From VXYL01 sp965200375 (lineage in GTDB: Bacteria; Pseudomonadota; Gammaproteobacteria; Pseudomonadales; Azotimanducaceae), in assembly GCA_965200375.1 (NCBI GenBank), contig OZ241353.1, forward strand, positions 62,001-126,000: 64,000 nt of DNA, written 5' to 3'. Shown in pieces: positions 35,569-44,014 of this stretch. Position numbers and translations under genes: made by a program. The notes beneath the pieces were generated by a model. It searched no databases, was not told the DNA's origin, and was given only the letters and a program-made list of their open reading frames with translations. How positions within the stretch are numbered: position 1 is the stretch's first letter; every line of letters begins with the position of its first letter.

Positions 35569-38500
35569 ATGGGTGAGATGCGTAACCTCTTGATCGCCGC
35601 CATTGAAGAGAAGCGCCCTCTGGTGCTCGTTCTAGGGCAGGACGCTTGGCGCGAGAGTGGTCGGGAAGACACCGTTCTGGCCAGCGCCTTCACACATCTC
35701 CAACGACAAGATGACGACACGGCGCAGCCGGGCTGGCGCGCCCTGCTCGACAAGCCTCTGCCACCGACGTTCTACGAGTGGCTGACCGAGCGCTTCGAGC
35801 GTCGCCCCGCACCGGACTGGCTGAGCGAACTGGGCAAGATCCCGTGGAGTGCGGTGTTCACCTCGTCGATAGATCCGACCCTCTGCAAGTTGTTCAGCGA
35901 GCGGCAGCGCCCGGAACTCGTCCTTACGAATGCCGAGATGCCTCCCGCCATTCGCAGCAGAACGCGGCCACCCATCTACCACTTGTTCGGCCATGCAGAC
36001 GTGGTGGACCCCAAGGCGCAGCCGCCGCTGGACCGCAGCGGCCTCAATACCCGACGGGTCAACCACGCGCTGCCCCTGCTCAGCAGGATGCTGGACACGG
36101 CCACCCGAATCGGCCTCATCCTGGTCGACGGCTTCGTCGCCAAACGAGACTGGCTGCGCATCGACGACATCCTTGGCGCCGTGGGCAACGCAGGCGAGCA
36201 CCAAGTCATCTGGTTCAATGGTAGTTCGATGCTGCTCCCCGAGGGCGATGACTTCTCCGCTGCGGTCGAGGACTCGCGCATCTTGGTGGTAGAAGAACGC
36301 CTGAGCACGGCGATCTCCCAACTTCTCACGATGGGGAGCATCGCCGATCTGCTCACTCCGGGGGCGGAAGAAGCGGGAAGAATAACGTTCAAAGACGGTA
36401 GCTCACTTGGCCTGTCCCCCGAAGACCGCTTGCGGGTCGGAGCGGTGGCATCAATTGTCGACGACGCTTGGACAGCACCGCTAGCAGCCTTGGCACAGGG
36501 CCCCGAATTTGCCGCATTCCGTAACTTTCATGGCGAACCGGGCAGTGGGCGGTCGCTTGTGGAGGGCGTCCGACGCGGCTTCGCCATCGAGAGAGACTAC
36601 GAGGACGACTTAGGCGTGCGGGTATTCGCAGCCATCTGCCATCACGCGAGAGTCAAGACGCCAATCATCCTGCACGGGCAGTCAGCAACCGGCAAGTCGA
36701 TTGCTCTCGCTCGCATCGTCGCGAAGGTACGCGAAGACGGAGCGGCCGCCGTCCTCTACGCCAAGAACCGGGTCCCACATCCCGCCGAGATTACAGAATT
36801 CTGCCACAAGGCCGGCGCCAAGGTGACGTTGATCGTCTGCGATACGAACCAGGATGTTCGACCGTACGCCGACTTGCTTTCTGGCTTGCGGAGCCGCGGC
36901 CATCGTGTCGTGGTCCTCGGGTCGAGATACAGATTCATCGACGACAAAGGAGAGCGGCTCGACAACTCCATTGAAGCACCGGCAGTCCTCACCGAACGAG
37001 AGCGCAGTGAGCTTTCTAGTTTGTTGCGAAGAGTCTCGAACCAAGACGTGGCTCCGATACACCTAGCCGACCACCACATACTCTCGTTTCTCTATCGAGC
37101 CCTACCGCCTACCCGATCCCGCATCAGTTCCGGCCTTAGCGCGGAAGCAAGCCAGACCGAGCAAATGGTCCGTGATCACCGCGCCGACTATTTGACGTCC
37201 CAACCGCCGAAGACTCTCATGGCGCAACGACTTGTTGAAGCGGGCGCCAAGGATGCCTTCGAGCATCTTTTCGACAACAGGCAGCGTCGGGCCATAGAGT
37301 CCACCGACCCAGCCGCGCAGATCATAGACCTCGTGATGGCCGCCGGAAGTCTAAGCTGTCCGGTTCCCTTCAATCTTCTCCTGAGGTTGACCACCGACAG
37401 CCACGCAATGTCCCTGACAGAGGCCTCCGAAATCTTCGGCGGCCTAGATTTGTTTCGCTGGGTCATGGATGACGAAAACAACGAACTGCTTGTGAGCCCA
37501 CGCATAGCCCTTGAAGCGGAGTTGATCTGCCGCCGGAGGTTAGGGGGTGCCGAAGGGGAAGCACGGCAGATAATCGCCCTCATCGGCGCCATCCGTGGGA
37601 TCAGCGTGGAGAGGGACCATGAAAAGCGATTCCTCTTCAGAGTACTCCGACAAGTCGGGCCCAATGGACCGCGTGGCAACCGCTATAGGGATGCCTATGG
37701 GCGCATCGCTAGGACGTTGACAAAGCTCCGGACCCACTACGGCGTGATCGATGCGAGCCTAGTCCTCCAAGAGTCGGCTTTTCGGCGCCATGCGGTGAGA
37801 GAAGGCGCAGTCCAGCAAAATGATGTCATCATGGCCTTACTGACGGACGCACGTGACGTTGTCCAAACGGCTATCGAAGACATAACAACTGGCTCACTCT
37901 ACGCCCCTCGTCGTACGCAACGGTATCTCAAAGCCGAATTGGCGACTCTTTATGGCTTTATCGCTTACCGCCAGGCCGCTGCCCGCTACTCCAATGGCGA
38001 GGTTTGGTCAACCTACTTGGCGGCAAGGTCTTCAATTCGCCAAGCAGCTAGTGCAACAGACAACTATTTCCCGATGGATGTGGGCCTGTGGACCCCAGCC
38101 GATCTTTTGAAAATGGGCAACATGAATGAGCAACAACGTGCCGAGCTTATAGCGGACATCTACGACACTCTGGACCAGATCGACTTGGATGTGCTGGGGC
38201 CGGAACAACGAGAGCGGTTCAACAAGCGTCGATTCAAAACTGGACTTGCGGTTGGTGACCAGGAACTGTCTGAGGCTGCACTCGCCGACCTGGTTGAACT
38301 TGGTTCGCCGGCAGGGTGCTATCTCCAGGCTCGCCAACTTGCGCCGGACTGGGACGATCACGCTGAGACCTTCTCGAAGGGAGAGAGAGCGCAGGCAAAA
38401 TCTGCTGCTGAATTCTTGGATGAACACATGTCTCTTATCAAAGGGGACCCCCGAAGCCTGTCGCTGCTCCTCGAGTGCATGTGGATTTCGGAGGTGGGCC

Positions 38501-38967
38501 GACGCCCTTTCGTCAATCAAAGACAGCCGCTGCCGGGAACGGAGCGTGCGACGCTCCTTCTCTTGGACGTCGCCACGAGACTAAACGAAGCCTGTGCCGA
38601 GAACCCAAGGAGCATGGTCCGCTATTTGGCCGCTACGCTGACTTGGGTTGTTGGCAGTGAACGCGTTGCGTTGGAGATGTTCCGGGACCTGGCGCAAGAC
38701 ACAGAGTACGAAGATGCTCGGCGCGTTGTTCAGCACCACCTCATCGCCGACCAGCACGGCCACACACAGGTATTTGACGGACGTGTGGAGGATGAACCCC
38801 ACTCGGGCACGTGCAAGGTGAGGCTTGAGGGTGGTTCCCGACAGGTCGTGCGACTCCGCACCAGGGACTTTCCTCAGGACCACATTGCCTATGGCCGCCA
38901 AGTTCGGGGATTTGGTGTGGCCTTTAACTTCATTGGGCCAATTGCGACGCCGATCACTAGGCAATGA
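35569..38967 (+). CDS. SIR2-like/P-loop NTPase protein, candidate defence sensor-effector
   Basis: A 1132-residue protein. Residues about 15-230 look like a SIR2-type Rossmann domain: PLVLVLGQDAW, IPWSAVFTSSIDPTL (91-105) and YHLFGHADVVD (137-147), with VIWFNG near its end. A P-loop domain follows, Walker A HGQSATGKS (369-377) and Walker B VTLIVCD (about 419). About 600 helical residues follow, and the last 70 (FDGRVEDEP to FNFIGP) look like a small beta-barrel. A SIR2 NAD-cleaving domain on a STAND-like NTPase is known from Avs5- and related antiphage proteins. ATG 35569 has an AAGGAG site. Its stop overlaps the next gene (ATGA). The base composition is visibly more AT-rich than the neighbours. 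Confidence 0.72.
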   Translation: MGEMRNLLIAAIEEKRPLVLVLGQDAWRESGREDTVLASAFTHLQRQDDDTAQPGWRALLDKPLPPTFYEWLTERFERRPAPDWLSELGKIPWSAVFTSSIDPTLCKLFSERQRPELVLTNAEMPPAIRSRTRPPIYHLFGHADVVDPKAQPPLDRSGLNTRRVNHALPLLSRMLDTATRIGLILVDGFVAKRDWLRIDDILGAVGNAGEHQVIWFNGSSMLLPEGDDFSAAVEDSRILVVEERLSTAISQLLTMGSIADLLTPGAEEAGRITFKDGSSLGLSPEDRLRVGAVASIVDDAWTAPLAALAQGPEFAAFRNFHGEPGSGRSLVEGVRRGFAIERDYEDDLGVRVFAAICHHARVKTPIILHGQSATGKSIALARIVAKVREDGAAAVLYAKNRVPHPAEITEFCHKAGAKVTLIVCDTNQDVRPYADLLSGLRSRGHRVVVLGSRYRFIDDKGERLDNSIEAPAVLTERERSELSSLLRRVSNQDVAPIHLADHHILSFLYRALPPTRSRISSGLSAEASQTEQMVRDHRADYLTSQPPKTLMAQRLVEAGAKDAFEHLFDNRQRRAIESTDPAAQIIDLVMAAGSLSCPVPFNLLLRLTTDSHAMSLTEASEIFGGLDLFRWVMDDENNELLVSPRIALEAELICRRRLGGAEGEARQIIALIGAIRGISVERDHEKRFLFRVLRQVGPNGPRGNRYRDAYGRIARTLTKLRTHYGVIDASLVLQESAFRRHAVREGAVQQNDVIMALLTDARDVVQTAIEDITTGSLYAPRRTQRYLKAELATLYGFIAYRQAAARYSNGEVWSTYLAARSSIRQAASATDNYFPMDVGLWTPADLLKMGNMNEQQRAELIADIYDTLDQIDLDVLGPEQRERFNKRRFKTGLAVGDQELSEAALADLVELGSPAGCYLQARQLAPDWDDHAETFSKGERAQAKSAAEFLDEHMSLIKGDPRSLSLLLECMWISEVGRRPFVNQRQPLPGTERATLLLLDVATRLNEACAENPRSMVRYLAATLTWVVGSERVALEMFRDLAQDTEYEDARRVVQHHLIADQHGHTQVFDGRVEDEPHSGTCKVRLEGGSRQVVRLRTRDFPQDHIAYGRQVRGFGVAFNFIGPIATPITRQ

Positions 38968-39845
38968 CCTTTTCCGAACTCAACGTCTCGGTGACGGATT
39001 TGCGGGACTCGCTGGCGAGCTTCGTTGGTCCTTCCGCTCTGAGCGAGATCAGCCTACGGCCACCAGACGATGGCGGCGGCGAAGTTTCGTTCCTTCGGTT
39101 GGTCGCGTGGAGCTATGTGCTCATCTTCGAGGCGGGGCGGGTGTCGATCCCCTTTCTTTTGCGCTCATCGGGTACCTACGACAAACAACGCGAGTCGTTG
39201 GAACTGATCCGCGACCTCAGGACGTGGTGTTTTCACAATCTCGGCTTTGCCAGCGATCGTGACCGTGACCTATCACGGCGCGTCCATCGTTGGTTTCACG
39301 ATGTTTGTAGGCAGTCGACGCCAGACGTCGATGCAAGCTGGAATAGGTGCTTTGAGAAGCTATGCGCCCTAGTGAGCGAAGTCGTGGGCGAATGTCGGCA
39401 AGCCGCCAACGTCGTGTTGTTTTCGCCCGACGACGGCCAGGCGTTGATTAAAGACCTTCGGCATCGGATCGAACGCTACTGGCCACCCCATCGGTTCGAT
39501 GAGCTTGTCGGCGACGCGGCCTACCGACTGGGCGTTAGTATTAACGTCGTGAAGTTCCGTGGACCTCGGGTTGATGCGTGGCGATTGCTTCTGCTCAACA
39601 TCCCGGAAGAAGACGATCCAATCGAAGTCGTCGAGCGTCGGATAGAAGGTGACCTCCTAGAATATGAAAGAAGCCTGCTGCCCATCAGCGGCAATGACGT
39701 CATGGAGCGGTTTGGACTGCTGCCCGGACCAGAGGTTGGAGACACGTTGCGTCTCGCGAGAGAACTCTTTGCGGAAGGCACAAGAGACAAGGCTGATTTG
39801 TTGGCACGTCTTGAAGATCGGCTGAACGAACAACGGCGGCAATAG
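38964..39845 (+). CDS. HEPN-like partner of the SIR2/NTPase protein
   Basis: A 293-residue protein with no full-length match that I recognise. Residues 70-140 are helical and contain LRTWCFHNLGF, an R-x4-H pair (Arg86, His91) like the catalytic motif of HEPN ribonucleases. Near residues 243-272, GNDVMERFGLLPGPEVGDTLRLARELF resembles the C-terminal helix region of CCA-adding tRNA nucleotidyltransferases. The gene overlaps the upstream SIR2/NTPase gene by ATGA and is the last gene of the pair, so the two are meant to be made together. A role as ribonuclease effector or tRNA-directed partner is inference. Composition is AT-rich like its neighbour. Confidence 0.6.
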   Translation: MTFSELNVSVTDLRDSLASFVGPSALSEISLRPPDDGGGEVSFLRLVAWSYVLIFEAGRVSIPFLLRSSGTYDKQRESLELIRDLRTWCFHNLGFASDRDRDLSRRVHRWFHDVCRQSTPDVDASWNRCFEKLCALVSEVVGECRQAANVVLFSPDDGQALIKDLRHRIERYWPPHRFDELVGDAAYRLGVSINVVKFRGPRVDAWRLLLLNIPEEDDPIEVVERRIEGDLLEYERSLLPISGNDVMERFGLLPGPEVGDTLRLARELFAEGTRDKADLLARLEDRLNEQRRQ

Positions 39846-39852
39846 GCTCCGA

Positions 39853-39871
39853 CCGACCCGTCACTGGTCGG
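39853..39871 (+). terminator. short hairpin after the defence operon
   Basis: CCGACC and GGTCGG pair perfectly around a seven-base loop, eight bases after the stop of the second gene. There is no T-run after it, so it is at best a weak terminator. Confidence 0.3.
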
Positions 39872-40122
39872 GATCAACTCCCACGGCTTCATCGGCGCTC
39901 ACCCGCGCCAGCGACGACCGCGACACCCGCCCCCTCCCAAGTGGTACAGCTTGCGCGACTGCGCCTACAGGCTCGACACGGATGTCCCGAAGGCCGCAGG
40001 TCCGATAGCTGCACCATCCCATCGGAACGAACTGGCCCCCACCGTGTCAACCTGCGCACCTTCCGCCCCTCCCGCGGTTGTTCGCCAGCCGCTCGAACTC
40101 ATGTCTCGGCACCAGCTTGAGC

Positions 40123-40575
40123 AGATGCCTGAGTTATCGGCCCAAATTACTTGTGCGCCACGGGTCGGATGCACACCAGCAGCAGCGCCTCGCGCAGTTC
40201 GCGGCAGCCGAGACATGGCGCTACCGGAACGACGAGGCGGTGCGTCGGGCGGTGGGGCTGCCGGACGTGTCGACGGTGTCGTGAGCGCTGTCGGACATGG
40301 ACGCGCGCGGCACCGAGCGGCTGCGGGCGTTGTCGCCGCGGCGGGTCACGGCGGACTTCAACGGCACGGTGCTGGGACCGGCCGGCTGGCGGAAGGCACG
40401 GTGGTCGGCTACAACCCGGCGAAGAAGGGGCAGCGCAGCTACTGGTGGCCGCTGTTCCCCACCGTCGCGCAGAGCGGCCAGGCGCTCGACGTGCTGCACC
40501 GTCCGGGCAACGTGGCGGACTCCACCGGGGCCCTGGACTTCATCGGCGAAACGACCGAGCAGCTGCGCGTAGTTC
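40123..40575 (+). mobile_element. IS1380-like transposase remnant
   Basis: RLAQFAAAETWRYRNDEAV and GLPDVSTVS lead into an in-frame TGA at 40282. The same frame continues as ALSDMDARGTERL and TADFNGTVLG. After a shift near 40375 it reads RLAEGTVVGYNPAKKGQRSYW, LFPTVAQSGQALDVLHRPGNVADSTGA. These are the middle blocks of an IS1380-type transposase. The 5' and 3' parts are missing. It has cut off a small secreted-protein gene on the other strand at about 40573. Confidence 0.75.
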
Positions 40576-40697
40576 GCGTCGGTCTCCACTGTCCATGTAG
40601 TTTTCTCCATCAGATCTCCAAGCTCACGTACCCCGATGCAGGCAAGCGCCGGAGACGCGGCCAGGGCCGCAGGCAGGGTTGAGATGATGGCTTTCAT
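40573..40697 (-). pseudogene. N-terminal fragment of a secreted-protein gene
   Basis: A clear signal peptide (MKAIISTLPAALAASPALA) followed by about 25 residues (CIGVRELGDLMEKTTWTVET) that then run into the IS1380 remnant on the opposite strand. The body of the gene is gone. Its upstream sequence is the same 45-base leader that precedes the intact secreted protein to the right, so the two genes were probably duplicates or co-regulated. Confidence 0.6.
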
Positions 40698-40727
40698 TGG
40701 CGGTTCCTCGATGGTTGGAACCGCCTA
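40683..40727 (-). repeat. leader repeat, copy 1 (truncated gene)
   Basis: A 45-base stretch matching 41501-41545 at about 38 positions, including an exact ttcctcgatggttggaacc. On the minus strand it is ggttccaaccatcgaggaa, then a short spacer and ATGAAAGCC, so it carries the ribosome site and start codon. GGTTccAACC is a near-palindrome. Confidence 0.8.
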
Positions 40728-40729
40728 GC

Positions 40730-41515
40730 CTACTCCGCCAGCCTACCAATGTCGCAGAAGTAATGCTCGTCCTCGCGGCTGGCTATACTTTCCGGGAACG
40801 ACAAGATCGCCTCATAAATCCCGTTGTCTTTGCCTAGGCAATCCAACGCGGAGTGTACAAGGCGCGCGATGGTCTCGCTTGTCGTCGAAACAAGATCCTC
40901 GTTGCCCATCTCGAATTCCTCATAAAAGGCAAGATCCGTAGTGAAATTTATGTACTCTTGATTACCGCTTCGAGTGATAGCCGCTCGAAGGCCCGAGCGT
41001 CTGGGCCAAGCGCCCCCCCTATCGAATGAGACACTGTATCTCGGCATATGTGGAGGAAACACAACGCCTCCTGTAATCACCATGTGGACGTAAGCACGCG
41101 GGCGCCCGTCACCATCGTATTCAGGCTGGCCCCTAGCATTATCTACGGCAAACAGGAGCGCGTGGGGTATCCAGTATGGCGGTCGCAGCCGCACTACTTG
41201 CCAGTTCCGATCCGCCATCCACGGACGTAGGAGCTGCAGGTGCTCCGCAGTCGGTTCGAACCTGCGATCCCAGTAGTGCCGATTGGGGTTGTTGTGGGCG
41301 CGAATCAGCGCAATCATGCTGTCGAACTGCCTGGCCGCCCGATGCGGCTCGTATGTCGCCAAAGCGCAGAAATTGTCCGCGTAGGCGATGGCGTTGCTTT
41401 CGTACTCGGCCCTAGTCGGCATGTCCACGTCTCGGCAGACTTCCGCAAGATTGGGCTGCGCGTCGGCGCTTGTTGCGAGCAGCGCCGTGAGCAGGGCTGC
41501 GATGGTGGCTTTCAT
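40730..41515 (-). CDS. secreted protein of unknown function
   Basis: A 261-residue protein with a signal peptide (MKATIAALLTALLATSADA, cut expected after ADA). The mature part is polar with four cysteines (CRDV, FCAL, DCLG, FCDI) that could form two disulphides, so it is probably periplasmic. I do not recognise the family. ATG 41515 starts the signal peptide and has a GAGGAA site in the repeated leader. It is read from right to left, and the truncated paralogous start (40697) follows 32 bases after its stop. AT content is higher than in the metabolic genes. Confidence 0.65.
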   Translation of the reverse strand: MKATIAALLTALLATSADAQPNLAEVCRDVDMPTRAEYESNAIAYADNFCALATYEPHRAARQFDSMIALIRAHNNPNRHYWDRRFEPTAEHLQLLRPWMADRNWQVVRLRPPYWIPHALLFAVDNARGQPEYDGDGRPRAYVHMVITGGVVFPPHMPRYSVSFDRGGAWPRRSGLRAAITRSGNQEYINFTTDLAFYEEFEMGNEDLVSTTSETIARLVHSALDCLGKDNGIYEAILSFPESIASREDEHYFCDIGRLAE

Positions 41516-41545
41516 GGCAGATTCCTCGATGGTTGGAACCAACTA
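41501..41545 (-). repeat. leader repeat, copy 2 (intact secreted protein)
   Basis: Second copy of the 45-base leader at 40683-40727. It supplies the ribosome site and first codons of the secreted protein gene. Confidence 0.8.
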
Positions 41546-41558
41546 AATATTAACATCC

Positions 41559-42170
41559 CTACCTACCATCGACAATCTCGATGGAAAGCACCTTGCAGTT
41601 GCTGCTTGCAAACTCGCCCACCGCGCGGTAGTCAAGGGTCGCACCGTAGACGTTCTGCGCCGTAAAGCCCTGTATGAACTTGAATCTTGGCGGCACCTTG
41701 CCCAGCAGCTCGCCGGTCTCAGGGTTCCACACCTCGCCGGTGGGCAGCCCCACGACGTCCCAAGCAAGTGTGCCGCTGTCGTAGCTGCCGGATGCCCTCA
41801 GCCGTTGCTTGATGGCGTTGTCGATGGCAAAAGAAAAGCAGTATTTGCAAGACCACGGCCCCGTTGTGTTGTCCCCGGTAACGCTAGTGGTGTCAGCACC
41901 AACGACGCAGTGAGCTCCCTTCGCCCATTTCTCGGCCTCCGCCGCAGCCCGCCTCGCGTCTCGCTCCGCCTTTTCTTCCTCGGTCATTGTGGCTTCAATG
42001 ATGTCTCTACAAGCCGTTGCCCCTATGCCGAACAGCGCCAATACTGCCACCAACACGATGATCCCTAGGCAGCCCTTCTTCTCCACATCTTTCCCTCCGT
42101 ACTCAGGTTTCCCCAATGCTGATTTCAATGCGCCTAACCCTGTCAAGTCCGCAGTGTGTTCCCCTGTCAT
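41559..42170 (-). CDS. unknown membrane-anchored protein
   Basis: A 203-residue protein with a cytoplasmic N-terminus of about 30 residues, one hydrophobic helix (GCLGIIVLVAVLALFGIGATAC), a charged helical stretch (TEEEKAERDARRAAAEAEKW) and a C-terminal domain of about 110 residues with cysteines in CVVGAD, SCKYCF and SNCK. I cannot name the family. It lies directly upstream of the secreted protein (43 bases from its ATG) on the same strand. An envelope role is likely from topology alone. Confidence 0.55.
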   Translation of the reverse strand: MTGEHTADLTGLGALKSALGKPEYGGKDVEKKGCLGIIVLVAVLALFGIGATACRDIIEATMTEEEKAERDARRAAAEAEKWAKGAHCVVGADTTSVTGDNTTGPWSCKYCFSFAIDNAIKQRLRASGSYDSGTLAWDVVGLPTGEVWNPETGELLGKVPPRFKFIQGFTAQNVYGATLDYRAVGEFASSNCKVLSIEIVDGR

Positions 42171-42268
42171 GCTAAACCACGACGCCGCCCGTAGGAACTT
42201 CTGCCGCCCTCGCCTCGTGGTGCGTATCTCCTCGCTCAGCCCCGAGGCCTTAGTAGGGTTTTACACGC

Positions 42269-43090
42269 TCAGAACCCCTTGAAGTCCGTCTCCCTCCTAT
42301 CTGCGAACGCACGCATGCCTTCCACCGAGTCCTGGGAGAGGCCCACTACCGGGATGGCGGATTCGGACCATTGCATGGCGGTGTCGAAGTCCAGGTGGGC
42401 GGTGCGCCAGGCGAGCATCTTGCCGAGCTTCTGGGCGATGGGCGGGCCGGCTTCCACGGCCTCGGCGAGTTCCATGGTCTTCGCTTCCAGCTCCTCCGGC
42501 GGCACCAGGTAGTTGGTGAGGCCGGCGGCGTGGGCTTCCTCGGCGCTCATGAAGCGGCCGGTCATCATCAGTTCCATGGCCTTGCGCCAGCCGAGGATCT
42601 TCGGCAGGGACCAGAAGCCACCGAGGTCCGCGTAGACGCCGCGCTTCACGTAGGCCACCTGGTAGCGGGCAGCGGTGGAACCCACCGCGAGATCGCAGTG
42701 GCTGGCCAGATCGAACCCGGCGCCCACGCAGGGGCCGTTGATCATGGCGATCACCGGCACTTCCAGGCGGCGGAAGGCGATGTACGTCTCCGTTTCGTGG
42801 CGGAAGTTCAGACGGTAGCCCTCCGGGTCCGGCCCCGGGCCCGGCGGCGGCTCGCGGTCCGGGTTGGCGGCGCCGCCCATGTCCATGCCGGCGCAGAAGC
42901 CGCGCCCGGCGCCGGTGATCACCAGGCAGCGGACGCTGCGGTCGAAGCGCGCCTCCACGAAGATCTCCCGCAACTGGCGCAGCAGCGGAAAGGTGAGCGC
43001 GTTGAGCTTGTTGGGGCGGTTGAGCGTCAGCCACAGGATGCCGTCCTTGCCGCCGCGCCGCTCTGCGAGAACCAGATCTTCTTCGGCCAT
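42269..43090 (-). CDS. enoyl-CoA hydratase/isomerase family protein
   Basis: A 273-residue crotonase-fold enzyme. Key blocks are LTLNRPNKLNALT, ITGAGRGFCAGMDM (oxyanion hole region), and INGPCVGAGFDLASHCDLAVGS, where the second catalytic stretch lies. An extra loop (NPDREPPPGPGPDPEGY) follows the first block. Members hydrate enoyl-CoAs or isomerise double bonds; the exact substrate is open. It is the last gene of the 46.7-42.3 kb minus-strand operon, 90 bases after the acyltransferase. Confidence 0.85.
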   Translation of the reverse strand: MAEEDLVLAERRGGKDGILWLTLNRPNKLNALTFPLLRQLREIFVEARFDRSVRCLVITGAGRGFCAGMDMGGAANPDREPPPGPGPDPEGYRLNFRHETETYIAFRRLEVPVIAMINGPCVGAGFDLASHCDLAVGSTAARYQVAYVKRGVYADLGGFWSLPKILGWRKAMELMMTGRFMSAEEAHAAGLTNYLVPPEELEAKTMELAEAVEAGPPIAQKLGKMLAWRTAHLDFDTAMQWSESAIPVVGLSQDSVEGMRAFADRRETDFKGF

Positions 43091-43180
43091 GCTCCCTCCT
43101 TCGTGGTGCCGGTGTCGCGGTCCAGTCTACGGCATGGCGTCCGCCCTCGGCGTGGCGCAGAAACGGCTGCCGGTTGCCAG

Positions 43181-44014
43181 CTAGCCCAATGCCGCCGGCG
43201 CCGGAAAGCGCGTTCGTCCCCGGCGCATCTCCCGAACCACGAACCGCCGCAGCGCCGCCGCCAGTGCCTCCGGATCGCCCGTCGGCGGGAACGCCTCGCC
43301 GATGGCGATGCGGTAGCTGCCGCCGCGCTTGTTGACGACCTCCCGAAACAGCGTCATGTCCTTCAGCTCGCGGCTCAAGAACCAGAACAGGTAGTAGAGC
43401 AGCGAGTTGTGCCCCTGCACGTGCACCGGCACGATGCGGGCGCCGTGCTTCTGCGCCAGCGCGAAGGCGGTGGCCTGCCAAGGCCGCTCCCACAGGCCGA
43501 CGGGCGTGGGCCGCGCCAGCCGCCCGGAGGGGAAGACGACGACCAGGCGCTCCCTCTCGAACGCCCGGCGAATCCCCCGCAGCATGTCCCGCGTCTTGGC
43601 GCGGGTGCGGGCGGCGTCGCGCCACTCCACCGGCACGATGCAGTCCGCAAGGCCGGGGCAGACGCGGACAGCGTCCCGGTTGGCGAAGAACGTGATGTCC
43701 TGGCGCACCCGGGCAAGGGCGTCGAACACGGCAATGCCGTCGGCGATGCCGGCCGGGTGGTTCGGCGTCGCCACCGCAAGGCCCTGCCGGGGCACGTTCT
43801 CGAGCCCGGTCACGGAGACGTCCATGGCCAGCGTTCGCTGCATGTACGCCAGCGTCTCCATGCCGGCCAGAGGCGCGATGGCGTCCGCCATCTCCCGGGC
43901 CGTGTCGTACAGCAGAATCGGCTTCAGCCAGCCCCGGACGCGCCGCCACAGCCGGGGATGGCGGCGCCAGCGGGTCGCGCGCTCCTCGATGAGCGCATCG
44001 ACGATGTGGCTCAT
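43181..44014 (-). CDS. lysophospholipid acyltransferase-like protein (PlsC family)
   Basis: A 277-residue membrane-associated acyltransferase. The catalytic block is NHPAGIADG (NHxxxxD) near residue 84, and VFPSGRLARPT is the second conserved block. A hydrophobic stretch (NSLLYYLFWFLSREL) lies near residue 220. The ATG at 44014 overlaps the hydrolase stop (ATGA). It may acylate a glycerophospholipid or another lipid; with the acyl-CoA genes around it, lipid remodelling is plausible. Confidence 0.8.
   Translation of the reverse strand: MSHIVDALIEERATRWRRHPRLWRRVRGWLKPILLYDTAREMADAIAPLAGMETLAYMQRTLAMDVSVTGLENVPRQGLAVATPNHPAGIADGIAVFDALARVRQDITFFANRDAVRVCPGLADCIVPVEWRDAARTRAKTRDMLRGIRRAFERERLVVVFPSGRLARPTPVGLWERPWQATAFALAQKHGARIVPVHVQGHNSLLYYLFWFLSRELKDMTLFREVVNKRGGSYRIAIGEAFPPTGDPEALAAALRRFVVREMRRGRTRFPAPAALG

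Noticed and set aside
36532..36560. GEPGSGRS as a first P-loop in the SIR2/NTPase protein
   Set aside because: In related proteins this position is a linker before the NTPase and not a Walker A; the real one is HGQSATGKS 50 residues later.
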